A DNA stretch of 64,000 nt from Nemania diffusa (Eukaryota > Ascomycota > Sordariomycetes > Xylariales > Xylariaceae), in contig JBBPUQ010000005.1 in assembly GCA_038501195.1 (NCBI GenBank), positions 3,906,001 to 3,970,000 of the forward strand, written 5' to 3'. Each line of letters starts with the position of its first letter. Within the stretch, counting starts at the first letter, position 1. A program made the position numbers and the translations under genes. The notes beneath the pieces were generated by a model. It was not told the DNA's origin. It ran no database searches and was given only the letters and a program-made list of their open reading frames with translations. Positions 49,084 to 59,970 of the stretch are shown here, one piece after another.

Positions 49084-51469
49084 TCGTACACTAGTTGTAG
49101 ATCAAGCCGGAGTTGGTAGTGCCCAGCCAACAATCTTCATATACTTCATCGCTATTTCTGGCTTCCAACTGCTTCGTTTCCTTTGTTCGCCTTATCTGTT
49201 CACTGGCTAGCGAGGCGGAGCAGGTATTAATTTGTGTTGATTCAACTCCTTATTTAGGATGCCAATAGATGAAAAGTTCAAGTAACATCGTCGATTCTAG
49301 ATACTCCATCCACGCCCGGGTCGTCTTGGAGGGTACCATGACAATTTAGACTACTGCCGTGATCCGCCATCGACGAAGACCCCAATAGCGAGAGTCTGGA
49401 ATAGGATTGGCATCGTCTTCTCCACTTCACCTGGGCCGGATACGGATGTGTTTTCGATTATAGAAGCGCATGTAGTTAGGTCGAGAAGCACTTCACATCC
49501 GGGTCCTATCAGTCATGGCAATATACTACGCTCCTATCGACATGTTATGACCGAATGCAGCCCCCAGATAACACTACCGACGCACACGCTTTCTCCGGAT
49601 ACGTCAATATAATATCTATTTGTGCGGTCGTCACTGCATTGCTGTCGTACGGAAAGCCAATGGTGCACTGTCTCATTCGTTGCTTGGCATCATGAAGGAT
49701 CTAGAACACCTCCTGGGCGGAGAAAAACTCGGAGCAGAACAGGAGGCAAGTTTATTTTGAGATACGTACGTACACTATCGCTGTCCTGCGTCATGTTGCT
49801 GTCCGTTAGAGGGCATCGATGCGTTCGAGGCGCCATCCAGAGGTAAGCGGCATTTTACACGCTTGAGCAGCATGCAAGGGCCGCACTGTAAAGTGCAATA
49901 TGCAAGACTACCATCTTTCCGAGAAAGGTACAGGATTTGTGATACTGCTCCTCCCCCACAAAGGAAAGGAAGGCTCCTGCATATCTGAAACGAGTCCCCT
50001 GTCTGAGACGGTCGGCCACTTCTTGGGCCACGGTGGCGGCGGCGGCGACGGTAACGTGGGCGAAGGTCAACCACGTTAGGCTAATTTATCCTTTACTGTC
50101 GATCTCAGCACATAACCTGGTTCCATTCGTGGCAGCCATACCGGCAAGAACAGCCTATAGGGCTAGGCATGCCTAGGCAGCGTGACAGCGTAGCTGAGTG
50201 AAGCCAGGCGTAGACCTTCCAACCTACATCGTAATGTCGTCCGAGCCGGGACTGGGCAACGCCTCGAAGATCGTCAAATAATAAGGCTTAGGCGGCCTAT
50301 TAACTACACCCAACCGGAGTATGCCTTGTTCAGCGACTCATTATATATCTTCCCATGCCAAGGCGTTTTTTCCTAAGGTGGGAGTGGGAGTATAATGGGC
50401 CGTCACCGGTCTACTGCCGATCGATGGCTTGACTAATAAGACTTGATGAAAAAGCTATATGCCATATTGTGCGGATTACATTGACCGTAGCCAAGAGAGA
50501 CCCGTGTAGGCATTGTCGTGTGGGCATTGCTTGCCACTCATGACACACGTCAAGCCTACTCCCCCACGGAAAGGATTCTTCCTCCAAGCTACCAACGCCA
50601 CTACCCTCTCATCCTCCATCTATCCCCTTTACAGCCCCTGAAGAAGTCGGCAGCACATCCGAAGCGCTTTCACGTTCCGGCTGCCTAACAACTTGAACTG
50701 ACTCAAAACCAGTTTCATGGTGAGAGCTCGGTTTTGTTACCCATCGAAGAGATGGACCTGGAGCTGATGTTTTACGGAAGACCGGTTTGCCAATAATGAA
50801 CTCATCAGGTGCGACTGCCTACGTATCGTCACAGGCCTTGATGAAGTCCCGGCAGTTTAGTCTTCCTCACAGAGCTCCATTTTCACATGGTCTCCTCATT
50901 CCAAGATATTAGTCCGGCTCGCACTCTGACCGCCGGAAAAGCATCTCAGAAGCATATCCGCCCTGGCGCGCCTGCAGAGCCGCTTTTATTCCCTCTTTCT
51001 TGCATTATCGAACGGGGTCAGATAAGAAGCTAGTCAGTAGAGAGTCCCCATCCGGATGCAGCAGCCCACCCGCGGCGCAGAGGAAAAATGAGTTATCGGG
51101 TGACGGGTAGTTGGGAAATTCGTCACTCCCTTGCGCTGCTAGGCCCAGAAGTCCGGGCTAGCCAGAGCGTGATAACCAACGGTTTTGCGCGGAAATAAAC
51201 GCCGGCGGTCGGCGGGTTTTGTGGGGATTGGGCGATAGGTCGCGAGCGCGGAAGACCCAGACTTCGTGAATTCGTGATCACATTGCATGTGCTGGCACAT
51301 GGAGAAAAAAAATTGAGAGAAAAGAATGAGAAGTGACTGTTGGAGTAGTGTAGCGATGACTATAAAATGTGTTTTCCATCTCTGCGTTTCCCTTGCCCTC
51401 CTTGTAATCTCGACTATACGCGCGGTGCTCGTATAAGAATCAGGGGTTGGAGCCTCAGTACCATTAATC

Positions 51470-53539
51470 ATGGCCGTTATTCCAAGACATCGGGTCTGTG
51501 GTGGCCAATTAGTTGCTTTGATAACGTTAATTGATGCAAGTTAGTATACTGAAACATTTTCGACAGCATTGAACAATGCATTGCTGACGTTAGAACCCAG
51601 TGTCTGCGTGTTGGTTTGGGTACTGTCAGGTTAGTCCGACACGAGCATTATAAGTGCCAGTGATAACTCACATCTACCACCCAGGGCGTATTTTCCGGAG
51701 TGCTAGTCTCACCGGACTTTTTGACGCTATTTCCAGAGATAAATAATGGCAATATCTCGGGCGCCGTAACAAGCAGTTTCTTCGTGAGTCCTACACTCGT
51801 CTTATCCAATACTAATTACTTGTGCGGTCTCATTAACAGTGATCTATCGATACTAGCTCGGAGCTTTCGTCGGCGCCATACTCGCCTTTCTCTTGGGTGA
51901 CAGGTTTGGCCGCAAGAAGGCCATCCTAGCAGGCCATGTCCTGAACACAATCGGTGCCGCCTTGCAGGCCTCTTCATTTAGTCTCCCCCAGCTCTTCATA
52001 GGGCGGACGCTGAACGGCATCGGCATCGGCATCACCTCGACCATGTCGCCGGTCTACCTGGGCGAGTGCGTGAAGCCTCAATTCCGGGGCCGGCTGCTCG
52101 TCATCGGCGCCTCGGCCAACATATCCACCTTCGCGGTGGCGAACTGGATCAACTACGGGCTCTCGTTCCGCGGCGGCGCCCTGCAGTGGCGGCTGCCCTT
52201 GGTGATCCAGCTCTTCTTCCCGTTCATCATCTTCCCGATCGCGCCCTTCGTGCCGGAGAGCCCGAGGTGGCTGGTGCTTGTTGGCCGGGACGACGAGGCG
52301 AAGCAGATCATCTCGAGGTTGAATAATACTGATGTTGGCGACGATTCCGTGACGGCCGATTACAGCTCCATCAAAGCGTCTATGCGTCTCGAACGGCTTC
52401 ATCAGGTGCCCCTGATGGATGTACTACGACACAGGGATAAGACCCAGAACTTCAGGCGTCTGATTTTGTCCAGTGGGACACAGTTCATGCAGCAGTTCAG
52501 TGGGATTAATAGTCTGGTATGGAGATATAATCCAAACAATGCTAATTTAGTCCGGCTATGCCCTGTTGCTAACGTTCAGTGCAGGGTTTCTATTTACCGA
52601 CATTACTCCACGAAAGTGTCGGATATGATCTACAGATGAGCAGATTGCTTTCTGCAGTAAGCGGCACGATCTATCTCGCTGCCGGGTTCTTCAGTTTATT
52701 AGTCGTCGACCGTGTTGGACGCCGGAAGTAAGTGTATCCCTTAGGAGCATCTTTATCAATATCTAACCAACACCCATAGGCTTATGCTATACGGCTCATT
52801 GGGCATGGCAGCCTGCCATTTCGTATCGTCCCTGACGCTGAGAACTGCCCAACAAGACCCTGCGAGAATGAAATCGGTAAGACATCAGAAAACGCGGGTG
52901 AGGTTTCGAGGTCTAATCTCGTCTTAGTTCGGCAGTGCAACGGTGGCGTTCTTCATCATTTACCACGCCGTATTTGCACCGACTTGGGGGGGTGTCCCCT
53001 GGGGTGAGTGGCATCAAACGCCTTTTTTTCCCTCTTTGTTTTGTCCTATAGAAGAATATTACTGACATTTGGTACGATAGTCTACGCAGCCGAAGTCAAC
53101 TCGTTAGGTTGGCGCACCCGCGGCGCCGGCGCGGCAACTGCCACGAACTGGGGAACAGGCTTCGCAGTCGTGCAATTCACCAAAGTCGGCATCGACAATC
53201 TGCAGTGGGGACTCTTCTTAAGTAAGCTCCTCCTTCACTTCACTCACGCTCGAGTCAGATATTACAGATCTGACCGCGGTCTCTACCCATCTAGTCTTCG
53301 CAGTCCTTTGCGTAACCTTCTTCCCCGTGGTATATTTCTTCTACCCCGAGACTGCGGGGCGAAAGCTCGAGGACATGGACGAGATGTTCTTGCGGAACCC
53401 GTCGTGGTTGGTCTGCGGCAAGAAGGAGATGACGCAGACTACGCGGCCACAGGCCTTTGTCGACGCGGAGCTGGCGCGCATCTCGGATAGCGAGGTCACT
53501 ATCGTCGAGGTGACGCCCGACAAATCCGAGAAGCAGTAG
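51470..53539 (+). CDS. MFS sugar porter (hexose/lactose-permease-like)
   Basis: Nine exons: 51470-51539, 51601-51629, 51685-51783, 51857-52516, 52585-52727, 52780-52876, 52928-53003, 53081-53221 and 53295-53539, giving 519 aa. Family signatures are GDRFGRKK, GRTLNGIGIGITS, VPESPRWLV, QQFSGIN, DRVGRRK and PETAGRKLEDMDE, so this is a plasma-membrane sugar:H+ symporter-type protein. Two oddities lie in the first helices. TM1 reads FGYCQGVFSG where the family has FGYDxGV(F)SG, so the near-invariant Asp is Cys. The exon 3/4 join gives SSFF-LGAFVGAIL, lacking about four residues of the usual FAIYExGAFVGA. The missing part is recognisable upstream (ATC TAT) but is followed by an in-frame TAG. The first two exons are short and were chosen by frame and similarity. 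The neighbour downstream is a GH43 enzyme, tail to tail, 259 bp away. Confidence 0.8.
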
Positions 53540-53798
53540 CGGGCTTCAGTAACACTATCTTCATGACATTATAATAGGCTCGCAAGCTAACATGTGGTAT
53601 TGGATGATTTTATGACTTATAGATGACTCGGTAGACACGGGCTGGGAACTGGGCTGCATTAGACATAGATAGGATATTACTACCTAGATTAATGATACCT
53701 AGTATGGCGTGGCAACCTTGGGAGGGAGAAATTCGAGGGATATGCTTTGGCTCTTTCTGTTTATCCATTGTCATGTCCAGATTCCCATCATACTGGTC

Positions 53799-55544
53799 CT
53801 AAGACCGAATACTTTCCGTAGCAGATATATACTGTGCCTCACCAGTATACCTCCAGCGACTGAAATACGCATTCCCATCCTCAGGACAAGTGAATCCCGA
53901 CCCAGCTCCATTGCAAGTAGCATACACGCCCACAAGACTACCCACGAACGAGCCAGCCCCACCACTCACCAGTCCCGCAGACGCAGTGCCGAGAACCAGC
54001 CTCTTACCCGAGTCGCCCGCAGACGCAGCCGCCAGGCTATAGTGCGTCGCATTCACCGTCTGGATCTCCAACCGGATCTTCCCGCCATCAGCCCAAGCGG
54101 CAGGGACGGGAACAATTTTCGGCGCAGGCGGGACTCCCGTCCCCTCGGCGCGGAACAGGAACGCCAGCCGCGGACTCCCCGTCTCCGCCTCCGCCGCGAG
54201 CAACACCACGCCGAGATCGATGTGGTTGAGCTGCGTCAGGAAGACGGTAACACCCGCCTCCTGGCCCACAACCCCCGGCGCGAAGGACAGATCGACGGCG
54301 AACGAGAACAGCGTGTGCGTCTGCCTTCGCCCGACGAAGGCGAGCCCGCCCTGGCCCGTGAGCTCCGGCGTGGCCATCGAGTACGGCGTGCCGGTGAGGT
54401 TGTTCCTGCTCGGCACGACGCGCAGGCCCCGCGCCGTGGTCGCAAAGGCGCCCTCGCGCGGCACGCGCCAGTGGACCAGGTTCCGCGGCACCGCAGAGCC
54501 GGGGGCGAAGTCGTAGGCGTCGTCGGCGGCGTTGAAAGGGCCGGCGCCGGGCAGTGAGGTGTCCGGGGCTGGCAGCGCCCAGCCGCTCATGGCGCCGCGC
54601 ACGGGCTGTAGCACGGGCCACGCGCCCGCGTCCCAGGTCACGGGGAACAGCACCGTCTCGCGGCCCATGGGGTAGACCTCCCAGGCGGGCCCCGAGCGCG
54701 TCGCGAGGCACGCGCCCCACCAGTGGCCCGCGGCGTCCTGGAACAGGTCGCCGTGGCCCACCGTCTGGAAGTACTGGTCCGTGCCGCGGTTCGTGAGGAT
54801 GGGGTTGTTGGCGTAGGCCTCGTAGGGGCCCTTGAGGTGCTGCGAGCGCGCGATCGTGATCGAGTGGTTCGTCTCCGTCCCGCCCTCGGCGATCATGAGG
54901 TAGTAGTATCCGTCCTTCTTGTACAGGTGCGGGCCCTCGGGCCACACGCCGCCGGTGCCGTTCCAGAGGCTGATGGGAGGCTGGCTTAGCTCGCCTGTTG
55001 CGAGGTCGATCTCCTGCAGCACGACGCCTTGCGTTGCCACGTACGACTTGCCGTCGTCGTCCCAGAAGAGATCCGGGTCGATGAGGGACGTCGCGAAGGT
55101 CACCGGGTCCGACCAGGCGGGCTCGTCGAACGGGTCCGGCGACGTGAAGATGACGCCGAGGTTGCTGGTGCCGACGCCGAGGTACTCGCAGATGACGTAG
55201 AACAGGCCGTCGTGGTGGCGTAGCGTCGCCGCATACATGCCCTGTTGCTGCGCTACTGTGTTCGCGCTGGCGCCTGGGAGCTGGCTCTCGCGGTTCCAGG
55301 CATGGCTGATAAGCTTCCAGTTCATCAGGTCCTTGGAGGCGTAGATCGGGAGGCCTGGGAACGAGATGAAGGTCGACGTCACGCAGTAGAAGGTCCCGTT
55401 GACCTGCGTGCACGACGGATCCGAGTGCCAGCCTGGAAGCACGGGGTTGTAATACGACGAGTTGCCCGCGCTAGCTGAGGCCGAAGCTACGGCTCCGATG
55501 GCCGCGAGCAGACCAGCTCTTAGGGCGTAGCATGAAAACCTCAT
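53799..55544 (-). CDS. Secreted GH43 glycoside hydrolase (beta-xylosidase/arabinofuranosidase-like)
   Basis: Single exon, 581 aa, ATG at 55544. The signal peptide (MRFSCYALRAGLLAAIGAVA) is followed by the five-bladed propeller domain of family GH43. Catalytic candidates are Asp42 in NPVLPGWHSDPSC (base), Asp156 in SLIDPDLFWDDDG (pKa modulator) and Glu203 in GVWPEGPHLYKK (acid). A C-terminal beta-sandwich (about 350-570) of the kind that completes the active site in GH43 xylosidases is present. Several N-glycosylation sequons fit a secreted enzyme. Expected action is removal of xylose or arabinose from xylan and arabinoxylan side chains; which one cannot be told from sequence. The gene is intronless and GC-rich. 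It lies tail to tail with a sugar porter. Confidence 0.92.
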   Translation of the reverse strand: MRFSCYALRAGLLAAIGAVASASASAGNSSYYNPVLPGWHSDPSCTQVNGTFYCVTSTFISFPGLPIYASKDLMNWKLISHAWNRESQLPGASANTVAQQQGMYAATLRHHDGLFYVICEYLGVGTSNLGVIFTSPDPFDEPAWSDPVTFATSLIDPDLFWDDDGKSYVATQGVVLQEIDLATGELSQPPISLWNGTGGVWPEGPHLYKKDGYYYLMIAEGGTETNHSITIARSQHLKGPYEAYANNPILTNRGTDQYFQTVGHGDLFQDAAGHWWGACLATRSGPAWEVYPMGRETVLFPVTWDAGAWPVLQPVRGAMSGWALPAPDTSLPGAGPFNAADDAYDFAPGSAVPRNLVHWRVPREGAFATTARGLRVVPSRNNLTGTPYSMATPELTGQGGLAFVGRRQTHTLFSFAVDLSFAPGVVGQEAGVTVFLTQLNHIDLGVVLLAAEAETGSPRLAFLFRAEGTGVPPAPKIVPVPAAWADGGKIRLEIQTVNATHYSLAAASAGDSGKRLVLGTASAGLVSGGAGSFVGSLVGVYATCNGAGSGFTCPEDGNAYFSRWRYTGEAQYISATESIRS

Positions 55545-57015
55545 CGTGGAAATTGCTGAGAGAGGATATGGCCCCCCAGAAGCACTGGGTCGTCAGAGTA
55601 GCGGGAGCCATGATCCATTTTGTATTTATTGCCTTCGCTTGCTCGGGTCTTATATCCCCGAGCCGTATTTTGTTACGACGTTGGATATGCGTATTTCTCG
55701 TGGCTATATACGCGTGTCAACTGGCCATGCATGGTTTAGTAGCTAAATAAATTAAGCAAGGTATTATAAGAATACGCCTGGGGAATACGGCGCACTTGTA
55801 GATCCAGAGATCCAGAAGGACCTGCAAGACGAAAAAGGAAGATGTATGTTGCTGAATAGTTGATGTTGTAGGTATTGGAAATGGAAGGTCGATACGCAGA
55901 CGTACAGAAGCCAGCCAAATACTGTATACTGCCCCCTGGCCTTTGCCGGGGAGCAGGCAACAGGACCCTATAGGGGCCCACACTGTACGCGTATTTACCA
56001 CGGGCCAGGGCCCCGGTACAATTACCCAGGTGACCATACTGTTGGGCCATGAGGTAGATATAATAATGTTGTACATAGGAGAGATGGAATAATTAACATA
56101 GAATCTATCGTGAGGGGTATTTTTGTAAGCACTGTCCGTCGTTACATTCTTATAAGACTATAACTCACCTACTTGAATCAGTTGAAAAGAAAAAAGAAGC
56201 AAGGGTTATAGTAAGTATTTACTATAAATATATAAAGAGTATGTAATGAATACTAGCTTTAAGTAGTACCTAGTTAGTAGTAAGTTTCTATAGTACGTGA
56301 GTAGTAGAAGTTTACGAGTTAACATTTGCATGCAGTTACCTACTATCTACCTATAGATACGACTAATTACTAGCAACAAGGTATTATGGCTTTTTGTTAC
56401 TGAAATTTACTTGTAAATATTACGGTCATAGAAATAGTCTAGTTACCCAAGTAGACTTGTGACTATATAACTTCTTTACCTCAATTGATCACTGTACGCA
56501 TTCCTCCTCTATTTCGCTTACTTAGGTTAGTTACTAGCCATTAACGGTCGATGGATCTAGATTCATTATTTCTCCGGCCACAAGAGATCCATGGCCTAGA
56601 TTCTCCGTTCAATGCGATGGGTGAATTTAACCGGTAAATCGACCCAAGTTTCTTCAAGTTTGTCGTGGGTTCTCCGCAGTTCGCATACAGAGGTGGGGGA
56701 TTACCCCGGAGATTCCATGCATGAAAGCATACCTACCTGTTACTGACCGAAACCCCCCATGCAATATAAAAAACCGGTTCGTTGGATATCTTGCGTAAGG
56801 TGGTGTAGATTACCGAAAATATCTAAACCTAGGTTATTGGTGGCTATCATCAAAGAGCTTCTTCAATAAGAGAAGGGGACGTTAACACTAATTAAGCTAT
56901 CAATTAATCAATCATCGCGCTTGTGCTGAACGCTATACCGTATGAGTGCATTTAGCTACAAATCTTGCAGATCGAAAGTTATAGCACGAATGCCAAGTCG
57001 TCGGGTCTCGGTAGT
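55545..57015. other. Intergenic, about 1.5 kb
   Basis: 5' flank of the GH43 gene. It becomes strongly AT-rich at 56090-56560 with TAGTA/TACTA motifs. No gene seen. Confidence 0.45.
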
Positions 57016-57493
57016 CTAAGAAGTTCTCTTAGTAGTTCCACTCAGATAGCCTGCACCAGACGCACGGGTTGGAGCAATGGATCGCTCAGCAAGCTTGGTG
57101 ATAACAAAGATTTCTTCCTTGATTAGGATGCTTGATTTTGAGAAGTGGCCGCGTGTCAAGGCTTTAGGATAGCTAGGCCTAGAGAGGACAGATAGAATTC
57201 TAGACTCCAATAAGCAGATCTCACGAAGAGATCTCGTAGGCATGAATATTAACCTAGGCTTTTGAGTCCCGGTAGCTGATGTCGGTTTCTAGGTAATCTC
57301 GTCGTGTTTGAAGCCTCTGGGAGAGGTTACTTCCGACGTAGAATTTTCCCAAGGCAGTATCAAGTTCGAACGTATAGCATGAACGCACGCAGACGCGAAG
57401 AGGTTATCAAGGATATAACTCTGCAATCTTAGCAGACAAAGAATCAATGATGCGTAGCCGTCCTTCCGCTAATGCATTATCATGCTCTTCATA
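57016..57493 (-). pseudogene. Possible decayed gene, family unknown
   Basis: On the minus strand, protein-like segments follow each other. About 57493-57410 reads EEHDNALAEGRLRIID, then SLSAKIAELYP. Then come two stops (TGA, TAA), and about 57403-57257 reads FELDTALGKFYVGSNLSQRL, then QTRRDYLETDISYRDSKA. A 75-codon frame from ATG 57243 to 57016 follows in another phase. This suggests a gene broken by stops and a frameshift, though chance open frames cannot be excluded. The pieces look like the helical N-terminal part of a larger protein, but I could not assign a family. Confidence 0.3.
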
Positions 57494-58431
57494 TTCGGAC
57501 CGGTTGCCTCATAAGGGCAATGTGTTCTCGAAAGCGAATCAATATCAGAGTCCAGTCGGAGTCTAGCGAGGCGTTAGTTGCACTCGCGATTGGATACCTG
57601 TCGATCTCCGACGAGCAACACTGTAAGAGCCAGTCCGCTAATTCCACCTGTTCAATATCAATAGATAACAGGCTTATAAAAGCAATTGAATAATAAAAAG
57701 TTACATATTTCCATTGGTCTTAGATAACGCACCCGGCCGTCGCGAACCTATAACACGGCGCCGGGCCCGCAAGCTGACCGCATCGATTGCCTAAAGTGAA
57801 AACGCACGACTGCACGTCAACCGTCGGAGGAACGCTTGGCACATGCACGGCGTGATTTTGTAGATTCGACCATCTCTCGCCAGCTCCTAGATTTTGAGTG
57901 TGAATGATGTCTTACCCTTATATTTTGATATTTAGTTTTTTATAAAGTGATTTTTAAAGGTATTTTTTAAGATGGTCGTGGTAGCTGCCAGAAGATTGTT
58001 CACTATTCAAGGCGCTCTAGCCAACTGGCGGAGCCTAAGTAATCTGAAAAACGCCGTGGAGTTCCTTGAATCGGCGATTAAGGAATTGGGGAACGATGAC
58101 TATTTCCACGAAGTAATAGGCTTCTCTTAGTCCGCCTTATCCCTTGCCTTAATGCCTGCATGTCTCATGCATCTGTTGTGCTTGGCCCACTCGGTCGATG
58201 TAGAATGTGGCATTCGGTGCTCAATATAAGGTCGGGCTCTGCAGTTGGCGAAGCTCGTTGGAATGTTCCACAGGTATGACATTGCTCGGCCGAGCCTGGA
58301 CAGCTGTAAGAAACCCAGTCGCTCTCCAAAGTTTGCGTGGTGCCCGTGTCTCTCTACCCTACACTAAAAAGCTAAACGCCTATCGAATAGTGCGAGTAGC
58401 GTCTCCACCTCTTTTCTAGCCATTATTCGAC
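57494..58431. other. 5' flank of the MATE gene
   Basis: No supported gene apart from a small open frame noted separately at 57972-58130. The stretch around 57900-57970 is AT-rich. Confidence 0.4.
57972..58130 (+). other. Small open frame, 52 codons, uncertain
   Basis: ATG to TAG encodes MVVVAARRLFTIQGALANWR, then SLSNLKNAVEFLES and AIKELGNDDYFHEVIGFS. Composition is protein-like and helical, in contrast to the AT-rich DNA just before it. It could be a small gene, an exon, a remnant or chance. No family recognised. Confidence 0.15.
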
Positions 58432-59970
58432 ATGGTAGAACCTTCTTCTTCGTCGTCGACTCTGACGTCGATATCTCGTCCTTCAACGCCAATTACCGAG
58501 TCGACTGCATTGCTGCCGAAGCCAACACACGAATATGGAGGAGACGTTAGGCCTAGGTACCGGCAATGGCTCGGAGAAATTTGGATACTGGCAAGAGCGG
58601 CGATACCCGTGATATTGGCCTATACTCTCCAGAATAGCCTTCAAACGGCATCTGTATTAATCGTCGGACGACTCTCACCGGAAGCACTGGCCACGGCGGC
58701 TTTCTCATACATGTTCGCAATGGCAACAGCGTGGTTGGTTGCCCTAGGCGGCACCACAGCACTCGATACGCTTGCATCGAGCAGCTTTACCGGATCGCAA
58801 GATCGACACGACCTAGGAATTCTCTTGCAACGAGGAATCTTTGTACTTACTATCTTATACGCCATCATCGCGGTGGTATGGAGCTTCTCAGAACCGCTGT
58901 TTCGGGCACTTGGACAGGAAGAGTTCATCTGTGTCCAGAGTTCAAGATTCCTCCAGGCCCTCATTCCAGGAGGCCTGGGATATGTCTGGTTCGAGGCGAT
59001 GAAGAAATATCTCCAGGCACAAGAGATTTACAAACCAGGAACCTATGTTCTCCTTATCACTTCTCCCCTCAACATGCTTTTGAACTGGCTGTTCGTTCAC
59101 AAATTCGGGATTGGGCTTTATGGGGCGCCGATTGCTACCGGCATCAGCTATTGGGTGTCTTTCTTCCTCCTCGTTGCCTATGCGGCATTCGTGCGTGGCC
59201 ACGAGTGCTGGGGCGGGATCAATCCTAAGCGGGCCATCTCTCATCTGTGGCCGTTCGCCCGCTTGGCACTGTTGGGGGTTGTCCATGTTGGGACGGAATG
59301 GTGGGCGTTTGAGATTGTGGCGCTGGCAGCTGGACGACTAGGCACGATTCCACTCGCCGCGCAATCGGTCATCATGACTGCGGATCAGATCATCAACACG
59401 ATTCCGTTCGGGCTGGGTGTCGCCACTTCATCCCGGATTGGGAACCTTCTGGGCGCACAGAGACCGCGGGACGCAGCTCGCGCGGCCCACTGTGCTGCGG
59501 TGCTGTCGGTGGCTCTTGGCGCCATCATCCTAAGCATTCTCATGGGCACGAGGAATGTGTTTGGCACGATATTCAGTGACGACGAGCACGTTGTCAGACT
59601 GGTAGCAGAGGTGATGCCGTTTGTCGCATTGTTCCAGATCGCCGACGGCTTGAATGGCAGTTGCGGGGGTGTGTTGAGAGGCATGGGGAGACAGTGGGTG
59701 GGAGCGCTCGTCAATCTGGTCAGCTACTATGGCGGTGCATTGCCAATGGGCATCTACCTTGCCTTTCACGGCTGGGGGCTGGGGGGCCTCTGGTTCGGCA
59801 ATTGCGTGGCCCTCTACATCGTAGGCGCTCTCCAGTGGGTGATCGTAGGGCTGAGCAGATGGGACAAAGAAGCCAAGAGAGCCATAGATAGACTCGAAGC
59901 CGGGGGTATGGGGAGGCTTGACGTCGATGGCACAGGAGCGGATGATGTAGTCGCAGGCAGCCCATTATGA
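58432..59970 (+). CDS. MATE family multidrug/metabolite exporter
   Basis: Single exon, 512 aa, ATG at 58432. A Ser/Thr-rich cytosolic N-terminus with the TALLPK motif common in vacuolar and plasma-membrane transporters precedes twelve hydrophobic helices in two similar halves. Landmarks are AIPVILAYTLQNSLQTASVL and VGRLSPEALATAA in the first half, and GLGVATSSRIGNLLGAQRP and LNGSCGGVLRGMGRQWVGAL in the second, as in eukaryotic MATE proteins (yeast Erc1 type). MATE proteins export organic cations and metabolites in exchange for H+ or Na+; the substrate is unknown here. The gene diverges from GH43, with nearly 2.9 kb between starts. Confidence 0.92.
   Translation: MVEPSSSSSTLTSISRPSTPITESTALLPKPTHEYGGDVRPRYRQWLGEIWILARAAIPVILAYTLQNSLQTASVLIVGRLSPEALATAAFSYMFAMATAWLVALGGTTALDTLASSSFTGSQDRHDLGILLQRGIFVLTILYAIIAVVWSFSEPLFRALGQEEFICVQSSRFLQALIPGGLGYVWFEAMKKYLQAQEIYKPGTYVLLITSPLNMLLNWLFVHKFGIGLYGAPIATGISYWVSFFLLVAYAAFVRGHECWGGINPKRAISHLWPFARLALLGVVHVGTEWWAFEIVALAAGRLGTIPLAAQSVIMTADQIINTIPFGLGVATSSRIGNLLGAQRPRDAARAAHCAAVLSVALGAIILSILMGTRNVFGTIFSDDEHVVRLVAEVMPFVALFQIADGLNGSCGGVLRGMGRQWVGALVNLVSYYGGALPMGIYLAFHGWGLGGLWFGNCVALYIVGALQWVIVGLSRWDKEAKRAIDRLEAGGMGRLDVDGTGADDVVAGSPL

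Larger units (their letters stand above)
43361..51469. other. Gene desert of about 8.1 kb
   Basis: No gene is supported between the transcription factor (-) and the sugar porter (+), which are divergent. Open stretches at 43493-44062, 48604-49119 and 49622-50074 are low complexity or have no family resemblance. The stretch is rich in TAGGTA/TACCTA motifs, GTAC-palindromes (for example 45460-45490 and 46470-46500) and short tandem repeats. It probably holds extended promoter DNA for one or both flanking genes; non-coding RNAs cannot be ruled out. Confidence 0.45.

Noticed and set aside
48604..49119. 171-codon plus frame in the gene desert
   Set aside because: It runs through two simple tandem repeats and gives Pro/Leu/Ser/Cys-rich sequence with no family resemblance.
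51139..51471. 110-codon minus frame starting opposite the sugar-porter ATG
   Set aside because: Its start is the palindromic CATG at the porter start codon, and the product is not recognisable; probably chance.
54088..55413. Long alternative minus frame (441 codons) within the GH43 gene
   Set aside because: It is very Arg-rich and has no domain; it is a GC-rich shadow of the GH43 reading frame.
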